In this document: positions 1-9,600 of the stretch, piece after piece
How the letters are laid out: each line of letters begins with the position of its first letter
Position numbering within the stretch: the stretch's first letter is position 1
Source: an uncultured Verrucomicrobiota bacterium
Lineage (GTDB): Bacteria > Verrucomicrobiota > Kiritimatiellia > CAIVKH01
Length of the DNA stretch: 64,000 nt
NCBI GenBank assembly: GCA_937996795.1
Contig: CALKUH010000069.1
Coordinates: 62,001-126,000 of the forward strand
Reading direction: 5' to 3'
Made by a program: the position numbers and the translations under genes
The notes under the pieces: model-generated
Databases searched by the model: none
Seen by the model: the letters and a program-made list of their open reading frames with translations, nothing else
What the model was told of the DNA's origin: nothing

Positions 1-2283
1 AGCGAAGATCAGCGCGTTGCTGACGGATACGTTTTGCGCGATGATCGGCGCGATGATCGGCGGCTCGTTGGTGCGGCAGGTGATGACCACGGCCTGCGTC
101 GTGACGCCGTCGTCGTCCGCCGCGTGGAAGCGCGAGGTGAAGACGCCGAGCGTCGCCGCGGGGTTCCACTGGAACGAGCCGAGGCCGTTGGTGCTGCCGA
201 AGATCGCGCCGGGCGGCAGGTTGCTGGCGGACAGCGTGATGGGGTCGCCGTCGGCGGGATCGGTCGCGGTCACACTAAAGAGCAGCGCCGCGTTCTGCAC
301 GACCGTCTGGGCGCCGATGGCCGCGAACGCGGGGGGCTGGTTCGACAGCACGGCCAACGAAGTTCCGTACAAGGTCAGTTGGGCGTTGGTCAGCGTGCCG
401 CTGGTGCCGGAGGTGCGGTCGGCCACGCGCAGGGTCCATGTGCCGTTCGCGAGCTCGCCCCAGTTGCGCACGGTCATGAAGGACCAGCCGTTGTAGTGGT
501 CGCCGCTGTCGCCGTGGACCTTTGCGAGGATGCTGGTGGTGTTGGCTGGCGAAATCAGCTCGATGAGCAACTGGCCGCGGCTCGCGTGCGTGATGCCGAC
601 CCGCACGACCGCGTGCTCGACGCGGAGGTTGTTCGTGATGGCGAAGGTCCGAGTTATGCCGGCGGCGTTGTTGTCGGGAATCGCCACGCTCAGCCCCGGC
701 TGGTTCGAGACCACCATCACCTGAGGACCGAGGTTCGTCCATGTCAGCGCGCGCGCCACCGCGCCGCTGGCATTGATCATGCCGCCGCCGTACTTGTGGT
801 TGAACCAAATTCCGGCGGCGTTGGTCCGCCAGTCGGAATCGCCGGAATGATTGCGCGTGGCGGTGCGGATCAGGATTTCCTGCACATCGCGCCAGCCGAG
901 GTTCGTGTTGGCCTGCAACACCAGCGCGCCGACACCCGCCGCGAGCGGGGTGGCGGACGAGGTGCCGCCGAAGTCGTTCGCGTAATCTCCGCTGGCATAG
1001 CCCGCCACCCCCGTGCGGTCGGTGGTCCAGATGCCGACCTCGGCCCCGCTATTGTTGTCGCCGCTGGAGGGGGCGACGACGACAATGTTTGCGCCCGACT
1101 CGGAATACCACGACTGGATGCCGGTGTTGGCCACCGCGCCGATGGCAATGGTGTAGATCGAGTTGGCGTAGCCGTCCTTGTTCGAGTCGTCGCCCGAGTT
1201 CAGGCCGTTGCCGCCGGCCCAGAAGTTGAGGATGCCGCGCCCGCCGCGGCCTTGCACGCAGGCGTTGGAGAGGGCGGCAAGGGTGAGCGGGCCGGGACCA
1301 TCGAGAACGGAACCCGTATCGCTGGGGCCCCAGCTATTGCTCTTGAGCTGGATGATGCTGTTGCTCCACGCCATCGCTTCGGCCTCCTCGGCGTCTGACG
1401 AAGAAAGCGAGATGAGGCGGAGTCCGACGAGCGTCGCCTCCGGCGCCGCCCCGCTGACACCGTTGCCGTTGTTGCCCCGCGCGGCGGCGACGCCCGCGCA
1501 CGCCGTGCCGTGGTCGTCGCCCGTGCCAGGGTTCGGGTCGTTGTCGTTGAAGTTGAAGTCGTAGTCTATGGTGGTGTTCACATTCGCCGACAAATCGGGG
1601 TGCGCCGTCTCTAGGCCGTCGTCGATGATCGCGATGTACATGCCCGCGCCGCGATAGGTGTCCCACACGTTCGTGATTCGCACATCGTTGCCGGCGGTGC
1701 CGTTGAACTGGCCCGTGTTGCGCAGGTGCCACTGGTTCGTGAAGAACGTGTCGTTCGGCACGAGGCGCCGCGTCTGCTGGCGCGCGAGCAGCGGCTCCGC
1801 GGCGCGGATGCCGCGCGTGGCGCGCAGGCGCAGCGCAAGGTCGAGCGCGGACGGCGAGTCCGTGGCGCGCACCAGATACATGTGGTCGAGCCCGTCTCCG
1901 GCGCGTCGCGCCGTGGCGTCGTTGCCCAGCAGCGCGGCGAGATCCGCGCCGGGCTCCACGGTCACCAGGATCTCGCGCGTCAGGATGCGCGGCACGCCGT
2001 GGCGCTGGTTATCCACGTGTTCACGCAGCACAAGTTCGACTTCCTCGCCGGTTTGCTTCGCGCGCTGGCGCACGCGCTCTTTCAGCGCAGCGGTGGAGGC
2101 CTCTCTTGGCGCGGCGGAGATGACGCGTCGCGCGGTGGGTGTGGAGATCGCCACCTCATCGAGCGTCACCTCGAACACGCGCGGCTGGCCCGCGTCGTCG
2201 ATGGTGACCAGGTCTTGGGCCTGCAGGGTGAGGGGGAGAAGGGACGCGAGGCAACACAGGCGGGCGGCGAGATATAGGCGCAC
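1..2283 (-). CDS. Secreted S8 (subtilisin/kexin-like) serine peptidase with P-domain, C-terminus cut by window edge
   Basis: Seen: an open frame with no stop runs off the left edge, so this is a 3'-truncated gene. The GTG start gives a hydrophobic signal peptide ending near LTLQAQD. A prodomain-like stretch of about 150 residues follows. The catalytic triad is visible: Asp in AIIDDGLE (about residue 218), His in DDHGTACAG (about 257) and Ser in GGTSSATPLAAG (about 439). Residues about 530-640 (LSVAIPDN through TWTLRVAD) match the proprotein-convertase P/Homo-B domain, and an Ig/cadherin-like domain starting PPAFAAIGAQTV follows. Known: this kexin-like S8 plus P-domain layout is typical of secreted peptidases. 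Likely secreted and calcium-dependent; substrate unknown. The start is uncertain because no ATG lies in frame nearby. Confidence 0.85.
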   Translation of the reverse strand, partial: MRLYLAARLCCLASLLPLTLQAQDLVTIDDAGQPRVFEVTLDEVAISTPTARRVISAAPREASTAALKERVRQRAKQTGEEVELVLREHVDNQRHGVPRILTREILVTVEPGADLAALLGNDATARRAGDGLDHMYLVRATDSPSALDLALRLRATRGIRAAEPLLARQQTRRLVPNDTFFTNQWHLRNTGQFNGTAGNDVRITNVWDTYRGAGMYIAIIDDGLETAHPDLSANVNTTIDYDFNFNDNDPNPGTGDDHGTACAGVAAARGNNGNGVSGAAPEATLVGLRLISLSSSDAEEAEAMAWSNSIIQLKSNSWGPSDTGSVLDGPGPLTLAALSNACVQGRGGRGILNFWAGGNGLNSGDDSNKDGYANSIYTIAIGAVANTGIQSWYSESGANIVVVAPSSGDNNSGAEVGIWTTDRTGVAGYASGDYANDFGGTSSATPLAAGVGALVLQANTNLGWRDVQEILIRTATRNHSGDSDWRTNAAGIWFNHKYGGGMINASGAVARALTWTNLGPQVMVVSNQPGLSVAIPDNNAAGITRTFAITNNLRVEHAVVRVGITHASRGQLLIELISPANTTSILAKVHGDSGDHYNGWSFMTVRNWGELANGTWTLRVADRTSGTSGTLTNAQLTLYGTSLAVLSNQPPAFAAIGAQTVVQNAALLFSVTATDPADGDPITLSASNLPPGAIFGSTNGLGSFQWNPAATLGVFTSRFHAADDDGVTTQAVVITCRTNEPPIIAPIIAQNVSVSNALIFA

Positions 2284-2422
2284 GAGGCTCCATTGGGCGC
2301 GGGGGTTATTCGCGCACAAGGGGAAAATATACGCCTGGGCGGCCTTTTGCTCAAGAGGGGGGGTGGGGGCTTACGAAAAACTCATATGCAAGGTTTTGGG
2401 GCGGATGTGCGACGGATTCCGC

Positions 2423-2818
2423 ATGAAGCTCAACTTCCGTTCCCCCGCCGGCGCGGCGCGTGTCGTGTCCTGGGTTGCGCAGACCGCGGCGGCGGTCATC
2501 CTGCTGCAAACCCTGTACTTCAAATTCACCGGCGCCCCGGAATCGGTCTACATCTTCGAGACCGTCGGCATGGAACCGCACGGGCGGTATGGCAGCGGCG
2601 TGGCGGAACTCCTCGCCGCCGTCCTGCTGGTGTGGCCGCGCTTCGCGTGGTTCGGCGCCGTGCTCTCGCTCGGGGTCATCAGCGGGGCGATCTTTTTTCA
2701 CCTGACGAAACTGGGCATTGAAGTGCAGGGCGATGGCGGGACGTTGTTCGGCTTGGCCCTCGTGGTGTTCGCGGCGTCGCTGGTGGTGGCGTGGCTGCGG
2801 CGGCCCGCCCGCGCCTGA
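2423..2818 (+). CDS. DoxX-like four-helix membrane protein
   Basis: A protein of about 131 residues with four predicted transmembrane helices. The first (VVSWVAQTAAAVILLQTLYFKF) is followed by FKFTGAPESVYIFETVG, the loop typical of DoxX/DoxD-like membrane proteins; the remaining helices are ELLAAVLLVWPRF, GAVLSLGVISGAIFF and FGLALVVFAASLVVAW. Function is not known for this family beyond membrane association, sometimes with redox stress. An in-frame ATG at 2405 would add six residues and sits nearer a GGGG stretch. It lies 63 bp upstream of the sigma factor gene on the same strand, so co-transcription is possible. Confidence 0.7.
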   Translation: MKLNFRSPAGAARVVSWVAQTAAAVILLQTLYFKFTGAPESVYIFETVGMEPHGRYGSGVAELLAAVLLVWPRFAWFGAVLSLGVISGAIFFHLTKLGIEVQGDGGTLFGLALVVFAASLVVAWLRRPARA

Positions 2819-2881
2819 ACGAAATCACAATTGGCAATTCGGCGGACGCCCCCGTAAAGTGCGGCACGGAATTCCTGTGCC

Positions 2882-3466
2882 ATGTCCGACGCCGACGCCA
2901 ACGCGATCGATCCCGACCGGTGGGTGGAGCAATACGCGGATTATCTCTACCGCTTTGCCCTCGCCCGCGTCCGCGACCACCATGTCGCGCGTGACCTCGT
3001 GCAGGAGACGATGCTCGCCGCGCTGAAGGCGAAGGAGCGCTATCGCGGCGGAGCGGCGGAACGCACCTGGCTCACCGGCATCCTGAAGAACAAGGTGGTC
3101 GATTACTTCCGCCGCGGCCGCCGCGAAACGCTGGCGGGAGACCTGCTGGACGGCACCGGCGACACGCCGCTCGCGTTCAACGAGCGCGGCCACTGGCAGA
3201 GCGGACCCAACACGCCGAGGGAGTGGAGCGAAGAGCAGGTCGCGCACATGGACCGCGACGAATTCTGGAAACGGTTCCAGGCCTGCGCGGACCAGCTTCC
3301 CGAACAAACGCGGCGCGTGTTCGTCCTTCGCGAAGTGGATGGACTGGATACGGAAGCCGTTTGCGCCGCCACCGGCATTTCACCCCAGAACTTCTGGACC
3401 ATCATGCACCGCGCCCGCGCCTCGCTGCGCCGCTGCATGGAAGTGAACTGGTTCGCGGTGAATTAA
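2882..3466 (+). CDS. ECF-type RNA polymerase sigma factor (sigma-70 family)
   Basis: A 194-residue extracytoplasmic-function sigma factor. Region 2 is visible as YLYRFALARVRDHHVARDLV with QETMLAAL, then ERTWLTGILKNKVVDYFRR. Region 4 is PEQTRRVFVLREVDGLDTEA with the helix-turn-helix continuing GISPQNFWTIMHRARASLRR. Length is normal for the family. Relatives of this subgroup are usually followed by a small zinc-binding anti-sigma factor containing LRERL..HLxxCxxC; here the matching protein is at 3574-3867 but on the opposite strand. Role inferred: redirecting transcription in response to a signal relayed by that anti-sigma factor. Targets unknown. Confidence 0.93.
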   Translation: MSDADANAIDPDRWVEQYADYLYRFALARVRDHHVARDLVQETMLAALKAKERYRGGAAERTWLTGILKNKVVDYFRRGRRETLAGDLLDGTGDTPLAFNERGHWQSGPNTPREWSEEQVAHMDRDEFWKRFQACADQLPEQTRRVFVLREVDGLDTEAVCAATGISPQNFWTIMHRARASLRRCMEVNWFAVN

Positions 3467-3473
3467 GCGGGGG

Positions 3474-3577
3474 AATCACCACGGAGGCACGGAGACTGCG
3501 GAGGGGAGAAAGCACCACGACATACGCGATTTGCACCACGAGCTATTCTCTGTGCTCTCCGTGTCCTCCGTGGTTAA
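3474..3577. repeat. Intergenic inverted repeat of the CACCACGGAGGCACGGAG type
   Basis: The left arm starts at 3476 (CACCACGGAGGCACGGAG) and the right arm is its near-complement at 3557-3577 (CTCCGTGTCCTCCGTGG then TTA), with a 60-base interior. It fills the gap between the convergent sigma and anti-sigma genes; the anti-sigma stop codon abuts the right arm. The same arms recur at 17748-17800. Convergent location suggests it may form a hairpin at both 3' ends. Confidence 0.8.
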
Positions 3578-3867
3578 TTCTTCCCCGCTCGTCCGCGGCA
3601 GGCTTCCTTCAGCTTCGCCTTTTCCTCGGCGCAGAGGCACTTTCCGCAATCCTGGCCGAGTTTGTCGCCGTGGGAGTTCAGCCCGCGCTGCATGCAGGCG
3701 AGCTGGTCGTGATAGCGGCGGCAGAAATAGCAGATCGTGAAATGCATCCGCATGGCGATGCGCTCGCGCAGGGTGAGGCGCCGGTCCAGTGCCTCGGAGG
3801 CCAGACGGGCAACCTCCTCGCACGAGGGCGTGCAGCGATCGATGCAGGATGACAGCCATTTGTTCAT
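3574..3867 (-). CDS. Small zinc-finger (ZAS/zf-HC2-like) anti-sigma factor
   Basis: A 97-residue soluble protein with CEEVARLASEALDRRLTLRE followed by MHFTICYFCRRY, giving the HxxxCxxC zinc motif of ZAS anti-sigma factors. The phrase 'SEALDRxLxLRERxAxRxHxxxCxxCRRY' is characteristic of small cytoplasmic anti-sigma proteins encoded beside ECF sigma genes. No membrane helix is present, so it would act in the cytoplasm. A cysteine-rich tail (DCGKCLCAEEKAK) could bind a second metal. It is convergent with the ECF gene at 2882-3466, which is unusual because such pairs normally form one operon. Partnership is inferred from family pairing and proximity. Confidence 0.75.
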   Translation of the reverse strand: MNKWLSSCIDRCTPSCEEVARLASEALDRRLTLRERIAMRMHFTICYFCRRYHDQLACMQRGLNSHGDKLGQDCGKCLCAEEKAKLKEACRGRAGKN

Positions 3868-3931
3868 GGGTCGTGGCGGAGGCGCGTCAGCCGATACGTC
3901 GCCGCGCGCGGCGCTTCCTGACAGACATTTC

Positions 3932-4897
3932 TCATGCGGTGTGGGCGGTCAGCGGCAGGATCACCCGGAAACAGGCGCCGCCGAGCGGGGAGTCGGTGAC
4001 GTCCACGCGCCCCATGTGCTTCTTGACGGCGGCCTTGACGGAGAGCAGGCCGAGCCCCATGCCGTTCGGTTTCGTGGTGAACAGCGGCTCGAACACCTGC
4101 AGGCGTCGATCCTTCGGGATGCCCGGCCCGTTGTCGTGCACCTCGAGGACGACCTCCTCCGGGCCCGGCAGGATCCGGACATCGATTCGGCCCCGCCCCT
4201 GCGTGGCCTCGGCGGCGTTCAGCAGCAGGTTTTCAAGCAGCTCGCGGATGGCCGCGTCGTGGAGTGGCATCCGCTGGTGGTCGGGCCCCGCGTAGTCGAT
4301 CTGGCAGTGCTGGGCGCTTTGGTGCCGGCGCATGAAGCGAATCTCGCGCCGCACGATGTCCGCGAGATCCGCGTCCGGCGTGATCGCCTCCGACCGGTGC
4401 TGGCCGGTGCGCGACATGCGGCGCGTCAGTTCGTGCATCCGTTCGAAGGACAGGCCGATGTCGCGCAGCATGTCCGAGCCCGCGGCGTCCAGCGTCGCGT
4501 GGCTGCGCAACAGCTCGACATTCGCCATGCCGACGGTGAGCACGTTGTTCATGTCGTGCGCCACCGCGTTCGCGAGCAGGCCCGCCGCGGCGCGGCGCTC
4601 CGATGCCACGAGTGCCTGCTGGTGGTTGAGCAGCTGTCGCTGGTCCCGCGCGATGCGCCGCAGCAGCGAGATGCTCAGGACGAAGATCAGGGCGGAGGTC
4701 AGGACGACAAAGGAGACCCCCTTGACGGTTTGCAGCGTCTGGTAGTGATCGCTCGCGGCAGCCAGCCGCGCCGCCCACCGGTCGGACACCACGATGTACA
4801 GCACGCAGACGGCGAGATAGATCAGGGCAAGCGCAAGTGCGACGCGGAACGGATCCCGCGCGATTAGCGCCTGCCCGCGATCTGGTTGCGGTGTCAT
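3932..4897 (-). CDS. Membrane-bound sensor histidine kinase
   Basis: About 321 residues. Two N-terminal transmembrane helices (FRVALALALIYLAVCVLYIV and GVSFVVLTSALIFVLSISLL) flank a short periplasmic loop. The phosphoacceptor is the His of NAVAHDMNNVLT, and the ATPase domain shows the N box (ELLENLLLNAAEA), G1 (DNGPGIP), F box (PLFTTKPNG) and G2 (GMGLGLLSVKAAV). The AHDMNN type of H box belongs to kinases often paired with NtrC-like or receiver-domain regulators, but no response regulator gene is adjacent, so it looks orphan. Upstream in-frame TTG codons (to 4942) are less likely starts than this ATG. Transcribed divergently from the next S8 peptidase. Confidence 0.88.
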   Translation of the reverse strand: MTPQPDRGQALIARDPFRVALALALIYLAVCVLYIVVSDRWAARLAAASDHYQTLQTVKGVSFVVLTSALIFVLSISLLRRIARDQRQLLNHQQALVASERRAAAGLLANAVAHDMNNVLTVGMANVELLRSHATLDAAGSDMLRDIGLSFERMHELTRRMSRTGQHRSEAITPDADLADIVRREIRFMRRHQSAQHCQIDYAGPDHQRMPLHDAAIRELLENLLLNAAEATQGRGRIDVRILPGPEEVVLEVHDNGPGIPKDRRLQVFEPLFTTKPNGMGLGLLSVKAAVKKHMGRVDVTDSPLGGACFRVILPLTAHTA

Positions 4898-5023
4898 CTG
4901 TGCTGCCACGGCCCACACTATTATTTCGGGCACCCCGCGCAATCAAGGCGGATTCCGGATCCCCGCCTGAACAGATGCGCCCGAAGGTTTGTCACAAGAG
5001 CCATGTCCGCGTACCGTAGCACG

Positions 5024-6496
5024 ATGAAGCATCTTCTGCGAATCGCCTGTCTGGGCGCGTTGGGCGCGGGGTCCGCCCTGGCGGTGGAGTTTGCGCTGGA
5101 GGATGACCGGCTGACGCTGAAGGCCGAGCGCGCCCCGCTGCGCGAGGTCCTGCAGCGCTTTGCGGACAGCGGCGTGCTGGTGAAGATGGACCCCGACCTC
5201 GATGTGTTGGTGACGGGCTCGTGCGCGGACGCCCCGGTGGACGAGGCCCTCGACGCCCTGCTGCAACCGTTCGCCTACGTCGCGTTGTGGGAGCTGGTGC
5301 CGGGCCCGGTCAGCAACCTGCCGCGCCTCGCCGAAATCCAGGTGTATCGCCCCGGCTCGCCCGACCGCGCGGCGCCGCTGCCGGCGGAGCCTTCGCGCCT
5401 GAACCTGGCGCGCGGCCCCCTGCCGGACAGCCCGTGGTTCGTCGCCGATGAGGTGCTCGTGCGCGTGCGCGGCGGTACGCGGCTGGAGGAGTTCCGCCTG
5501 CTCCTCAAACAACTGGGCGCGACGGTGACGGGAAGCCTGCCCGAACTGGGCGTGTACCAGTTGCGCCTGCCGCAGGGCGTGAACGTGCTCGACCTGGTCG
5601 AACAGCTCAAACGCAACCCGATGCTGGCGGGCGTTGAGCCCAATTTTGCGAAACGGCTGGACCGCTCGCGCGAGGCGGCACCGGATGACGCGGTGGCCGG
5701 TGTCGCGGCGCCCGGAGTCCTGGCCGGCGCGCCGCCGCTCGCGATCCTCGACTCCGGCCTGCTCGCGGGCGTGGGCGGATTGGAGAAGGCCGTGGTCGGC
5801 CAGTACAACGCCGTGTTTCCGAAGAATGAGATGGGCGACCCGCAGGGACATGGCACGCAGATGGCGCTGGTGGCGGCCGGCGCGGTGCAGCCGCAGGGCG
5901 TGGCGGCGGATGGCGAAGGGCCGCCGCTGCTCGCGGTCCGCGCGTTCGACGAGGAGGGCGCCACGTCGAATTTCGCGATCATGCGCGCGCTGCAATACGC
6001 CCTGTCGAAGGGCGCGCGTGTCGTCAACCTCAGCTGGGGCACCGAGACAGACAGCGCGTTCCTCGCCGACGCAATCGCCTATGCGCAGCAAAAGGGCGCC
6101 GTGATCGTCGCCGCCGCGGGCAACGAACCCACCGGCCGCGCGGTGTACCCCGCCGCCTACGACGGCGTGATCGCCGTCAGCGCGCTGAATGGAGACGGCT
6201 CGGTGTGGGACCGGTCGAACCGCGGCGCCTTCGTGACCGTGTCCGCGCCGGGCCGCGCCACGCTGCCCGTCGGCCACGCGGGTCCGCCCGGCAGCTACGC
6301 CGGCACCTCCATCGCCAGCGCCTACGTGGCGCGCGAACTCGCGCTGTATTTCGCGCGCAATCCGCAAGCCACCGCGGCCGACGCCCGGAAAGCGCTCCAA
6401 CAGGCCGTCACCGACGCGGGCGCAAAGGGCCGTGATCCGCTCCACGGCCACGGCGCGCTCGACGCCGCCGCCGCACGCCGGCTGCGCGGGTTGTAG
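5024..6496 (+). CDS. Secreted S8 peptidase with N-terminal STN-like domain
   Basis: About 490 residues. The chosen ATG gives a signal peptide (MKHLLRIACLGALGAGSALA). Residues about 22-90 (DDRLTLKAERAPLREVLQRF, ADAPVDEALDALL) resemble the STN domain found at the N-terminus of secretins and TonB receptors. A propeptide-like region (DEVLVRVRGGTRLEEFRLLL through GVEPNFAKRL) resembles the inhibitor fold that guards subtilases. The catalytic domain has Asp in AILDSGLL, His in GHGTQMALV, the oxyanion Asn in AAAGNEP and Ser in YAGTSIASAYVA. Substrate unknown. An ATG at 5003 is an alternative start. Confidence 0.85.
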   Translation: MKHLLRIACLGALGAGSALAVEFALEDDRLTLKAERAPLREVLQRFADSGVLVKMDPDLDVLVTGSCADAPVDEALDALLQPFAYVALWELVPGPVSNLPRLAEIQVYRPGSPDRAAPLPAEPSRLNLARGPLPDSPWFVADEVLVRVRGGTRLEEFRLLLKQLGATVTGSLPELGVYQLRLPQGVNVLDLVEQLKRNPMLAGVEPNFAKRLDRSREAAPDDAVAGVAAPGVLAGAPPLAILDSGLLAGVGGLEKAVVGQYNAVFPKNEMGDPQGHGTQMALVAAGAVQPQGVAADGEGPPLLAVRAFDEEGATSNFAIMRALQYALSKGARVVNLSWGTETDSAFLADAIAYAQQKGAVIVAAAGNEPTGRAVYPAAYDGVIAVSALNGDGSVWDRSNRGAFVTVSAPGRATLPVGHAGPPGSYAGTSIASAYVARELALYFARNPQATAADARKALQQAVTDAGAKGRDPLHGHGALDAAAARRLRGL

Positions 6497-6536
6497 CCGC
6501 CTCATCCGTTCCCCGTTCTCGTTTCACGTACACGTG

Positions 6537-6587
6537 CACGTTTCACGTTCACGAACGCAAACGGCGTGAACGTGAACGGGAAACGTG
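6537..6587. repeat. Large inverted repeat between convergent genes
   Basis: The left arm 6537-6553 (CACGTTTCACGTTCACG) pairs with the right arm 6565-6587, where CGTGAACGT and GAAACGTG are separated by a six-base bulge. The surrounding bases repeat the words GTTTCACG and CGTGAACG. It lies between two convergent genes and may terminate both transcripts as a hairpin, though no U-tract is present. Confidence 0.6.
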
Positions 6588-6602
6588 AACATGAACGAAA
6601 AT

Positions 6603-9600
6603 TTATGGCAGATGCACGCCGATGCGATACACCCGGGTTGTGCCGGGGGCCGTATCGGTGAACGCGCGCAGCGTGCCGTCACCGGGGATGTTGGTCTGGC
6701 CGGACACGCCGGTCCACGGCAGGCCGGGGGTGTCGGCGGCTTCCATTCGATAGAGCCGGCCCGTTTCGGTCGGCGCATAGATCGTGAGACCGGGCGCGCT
6801 GTGCGCGGCGGTGGCGCGGAACAGGGATGACGCCTCGCGCGGGTTTGTGCCGGCGATGTATTCCGCCCAGTTCGACTGGCCGTCGCCGTCCGCATCCAGC
6901 AGCGCATCGCCCGCGCTCAGCGGCGCGAGCGAGTGAGCCACTTCAAATCCATCGGGCATCCCATCGCCGTCGGTGTCGCGCTTCTCGTGGTCCGTGCCGA
7001 CAAAAAATTCGTTCGTGTTGTGCAGGCCGTCGCCGTCCAGGTCCCGCGCGCTCGCCTCGCTGAACGCGAGGGCCACGGTCCAGTTCGTGGCGGTGTTCTG
7101 CGTTTCGTATTGCTGCACCATCGGCAGCTTGCGCCCGTCCCAGTCGGTCTGGTCCGGGTTGTTCACGAAGCTCACGTTTCGGCCCGCGACGACGAACGCC
7201 GCGCCGCCCTGCGTGTTGCGCAGGCCGCGGAAGGAGGCATCGCCCGCCGCGATCAGGTTCACCTGTCCGTTTTTCATCAGGTCGAACTGGTTCGGGCCGA
7301 CGCCGTAGCGCACGTAGAGCGTGCCGATCGCGGGGCTCAACTCGTACTGCGCCCGCACGACGTCGCGACCCGGTTCCAGTGTGAACGTCTTGCGGACCAG
7401 CCCGTCGGCGGACTGGAACGTCCACGCGCCCGTGCCCGCGACGGGCGCCGTCAGCGCGAAGTCCGCGTCGGTGTACATCGAGGACGCCGGGCCCGTGGCG
7501 TACTGGTCCTTGAACGCGGAGCAGCGGTTGTTGTTCGCGCCCTCGTTGTCGGATTCCTCCGCCGGGTTCGCGATCGGCACGCCGACCACGGTCACCGCGT
7601 CGCCGCCGTTCACCGACGGGTCGAACACAAACGCCTTCACGAGCCGCGCGCCCCAGCGCTCGAAGACGAGGAACACGCGGTTGTTGCAGAGGACGTATTC
7701 GTCGAGTTGGTCGTCGTCGATGTCCGCCGCGTACGCCACCGGCGCCGCGCCCTGCGCGCCGCTCTTCACGTTCTGCACCCAGTCGGACGCGGCCTTGAAC
7801 ATCCCGCCCTTGCGCACATGCCCGTGCAGGCGGATCGCCCAGCCGGACAGCGGGTCGTAGGTCGTGTCCTCGTAGGACGTGGTGCAGGCGTCGGTGCGGT
7901 TGAAGGTCTGCTGGTAGTTGCGCGACTGGTACTGGTCGGGGTTCGCGTCCTCGTCGTGCCACGCGGTTTCGTAGATCATCGCGCTGTACGACCACTCGGC
8001 GAGGCGGCGCAGGTTCGTTGCGGTGATGGACTGGATCGTGTCCCACGCGTCGCGGATCAACGTGCCCGGCGTGTTCATGTCGCCGTATTTCTTCATCGCG
8101 TCCGGCGCCCACGCGTTGTGCACGCGCGCGGTGCGGTTGAAGAAGCTCTCCTCCAGCGCGGTGCCGTAATACCAGTGGTCGTAGTTGTGTTCGCTCGCGC
8201 GCTTGAGCCATTCGTAGGTCTGCATCGACTTGTCGTACACGTAGCCCTGGTCGATGACCCAGTTCGGGTCGGCCTTCGCCCAGTCGAGCACCTGCTTGAG
8301 GTTCACCATCTCGATCCACGGGTGGTTCGCGATCCAGCGGATCGTGCGGTCCCACTGGTCCGCGTTGTTGTTCGGCGTCGCGGACGCGAACGAGTTGCCG
8401 GCGAACGCCTCCCAGTCGTCGAACACCAGCGTGAGCTGCGCGTAGTCGGGGCTGAGCGCCTTCTGCAGCAGCGCGTAGCGCGTGTCGAGGTTCAGGCCCG
8501 TGTCGTCGGGGCCGAACTTCGACTGGTCCTCGCGGTCGTTGATCATGAATGTGTAGACGCCGTTGATCTTGTGGACCTTGTGGTGGTAGGGCGCCTCGTC
8601 GTTGCCCTGGCCGCCGGCCCAGCGCCCGCAGTTGTTGTCGTCCCACGAGCCGCCGTACGGGCTGCCGCCGGGGTTGTTTTCCTGCGGATAAAACCACCAG
8701 TGCAGGTGCGTGACCTCGTCGAGGTACGTCGCCTCGAAGCCGCCGGCGAGGATGTCCTCGAACGGACGCCCCTTCAGCGGCTTCGCGGGATGCACCCACG
8801 GCGCGTTGGTGTTGCTGTGGAACACGCGCTCGGGCACATGCATCACGCCCATGTCGGATTCGTTGACGCCGAACAGGTGGTAGAGCAGCTCGTTGTTCTG
8901 GCCGATGCTGCGCCGGTTCACCTCGCCCTCGAAGTAGGGCATGATGTGTTCCGCGAGTACGCCGCCGATCAGCGAGCCGGGTCCGGTGGTGATGAACGTG
9001 CGCACGCGGTCCACGAACGCGGGGCCGTCGCGGTCGGGAAAATCGGGGTCCGCCGGATTCTGCGTCGCCCACAGGAACGACATCAGCAGCGTGCCGCTGA
9101 TGTGCAGGTTCACCGGCACGTTGAGCATCTCCGCCGAGTCCATCAGGCGGATGAACCCGGGCTTCAGCGTCGCGGAGTAATCCGTGTAGATGTGCTTTTG
9201 CGTGCCCTCGCGCGGCGCCACCGACTGGTTCGCGTGCGCGATCGCGGCATACTTCGCGCGGCCCGCCGTGTCGGTGGACAGGATCGAGCCGGACAGCAGG
9301 CCGATCCCCGCGCCGGTGTTGCGGTTGAGCGCACCGAACGCATCCGCGATGTCGCTCCCGCCGCTGATCTCGTCAAAATCCTTTGTCGTGTACACCTGGA
9401 AGCGGAGCGGTGAGGTGCCGTTCCATCCCGCGCCGGTGAGCGCCGACGCTTTGATGCCGAACTCCACGCCGTCGAGATCCGACCGCCAGTACGACCCGAG
9501 CCAGTTCCCCGCCGTGATGTTTGCTCCAGAAGCATTAACGACCGCGTTATTGTTCGTCGTCGCGTCGTAAAGCTTGATGCAGACGTCCCACGGATGCGCC

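Noticed and set aside
6933..9413. 826-residue plus-strand frame opposite the GH57-like gene
   Set aside because: Arg/Val/Ala-rich without any domain; it mirrors a real minus-strand gene with a signal peptide and calcium repeats, so it is a GC-driven shadow.
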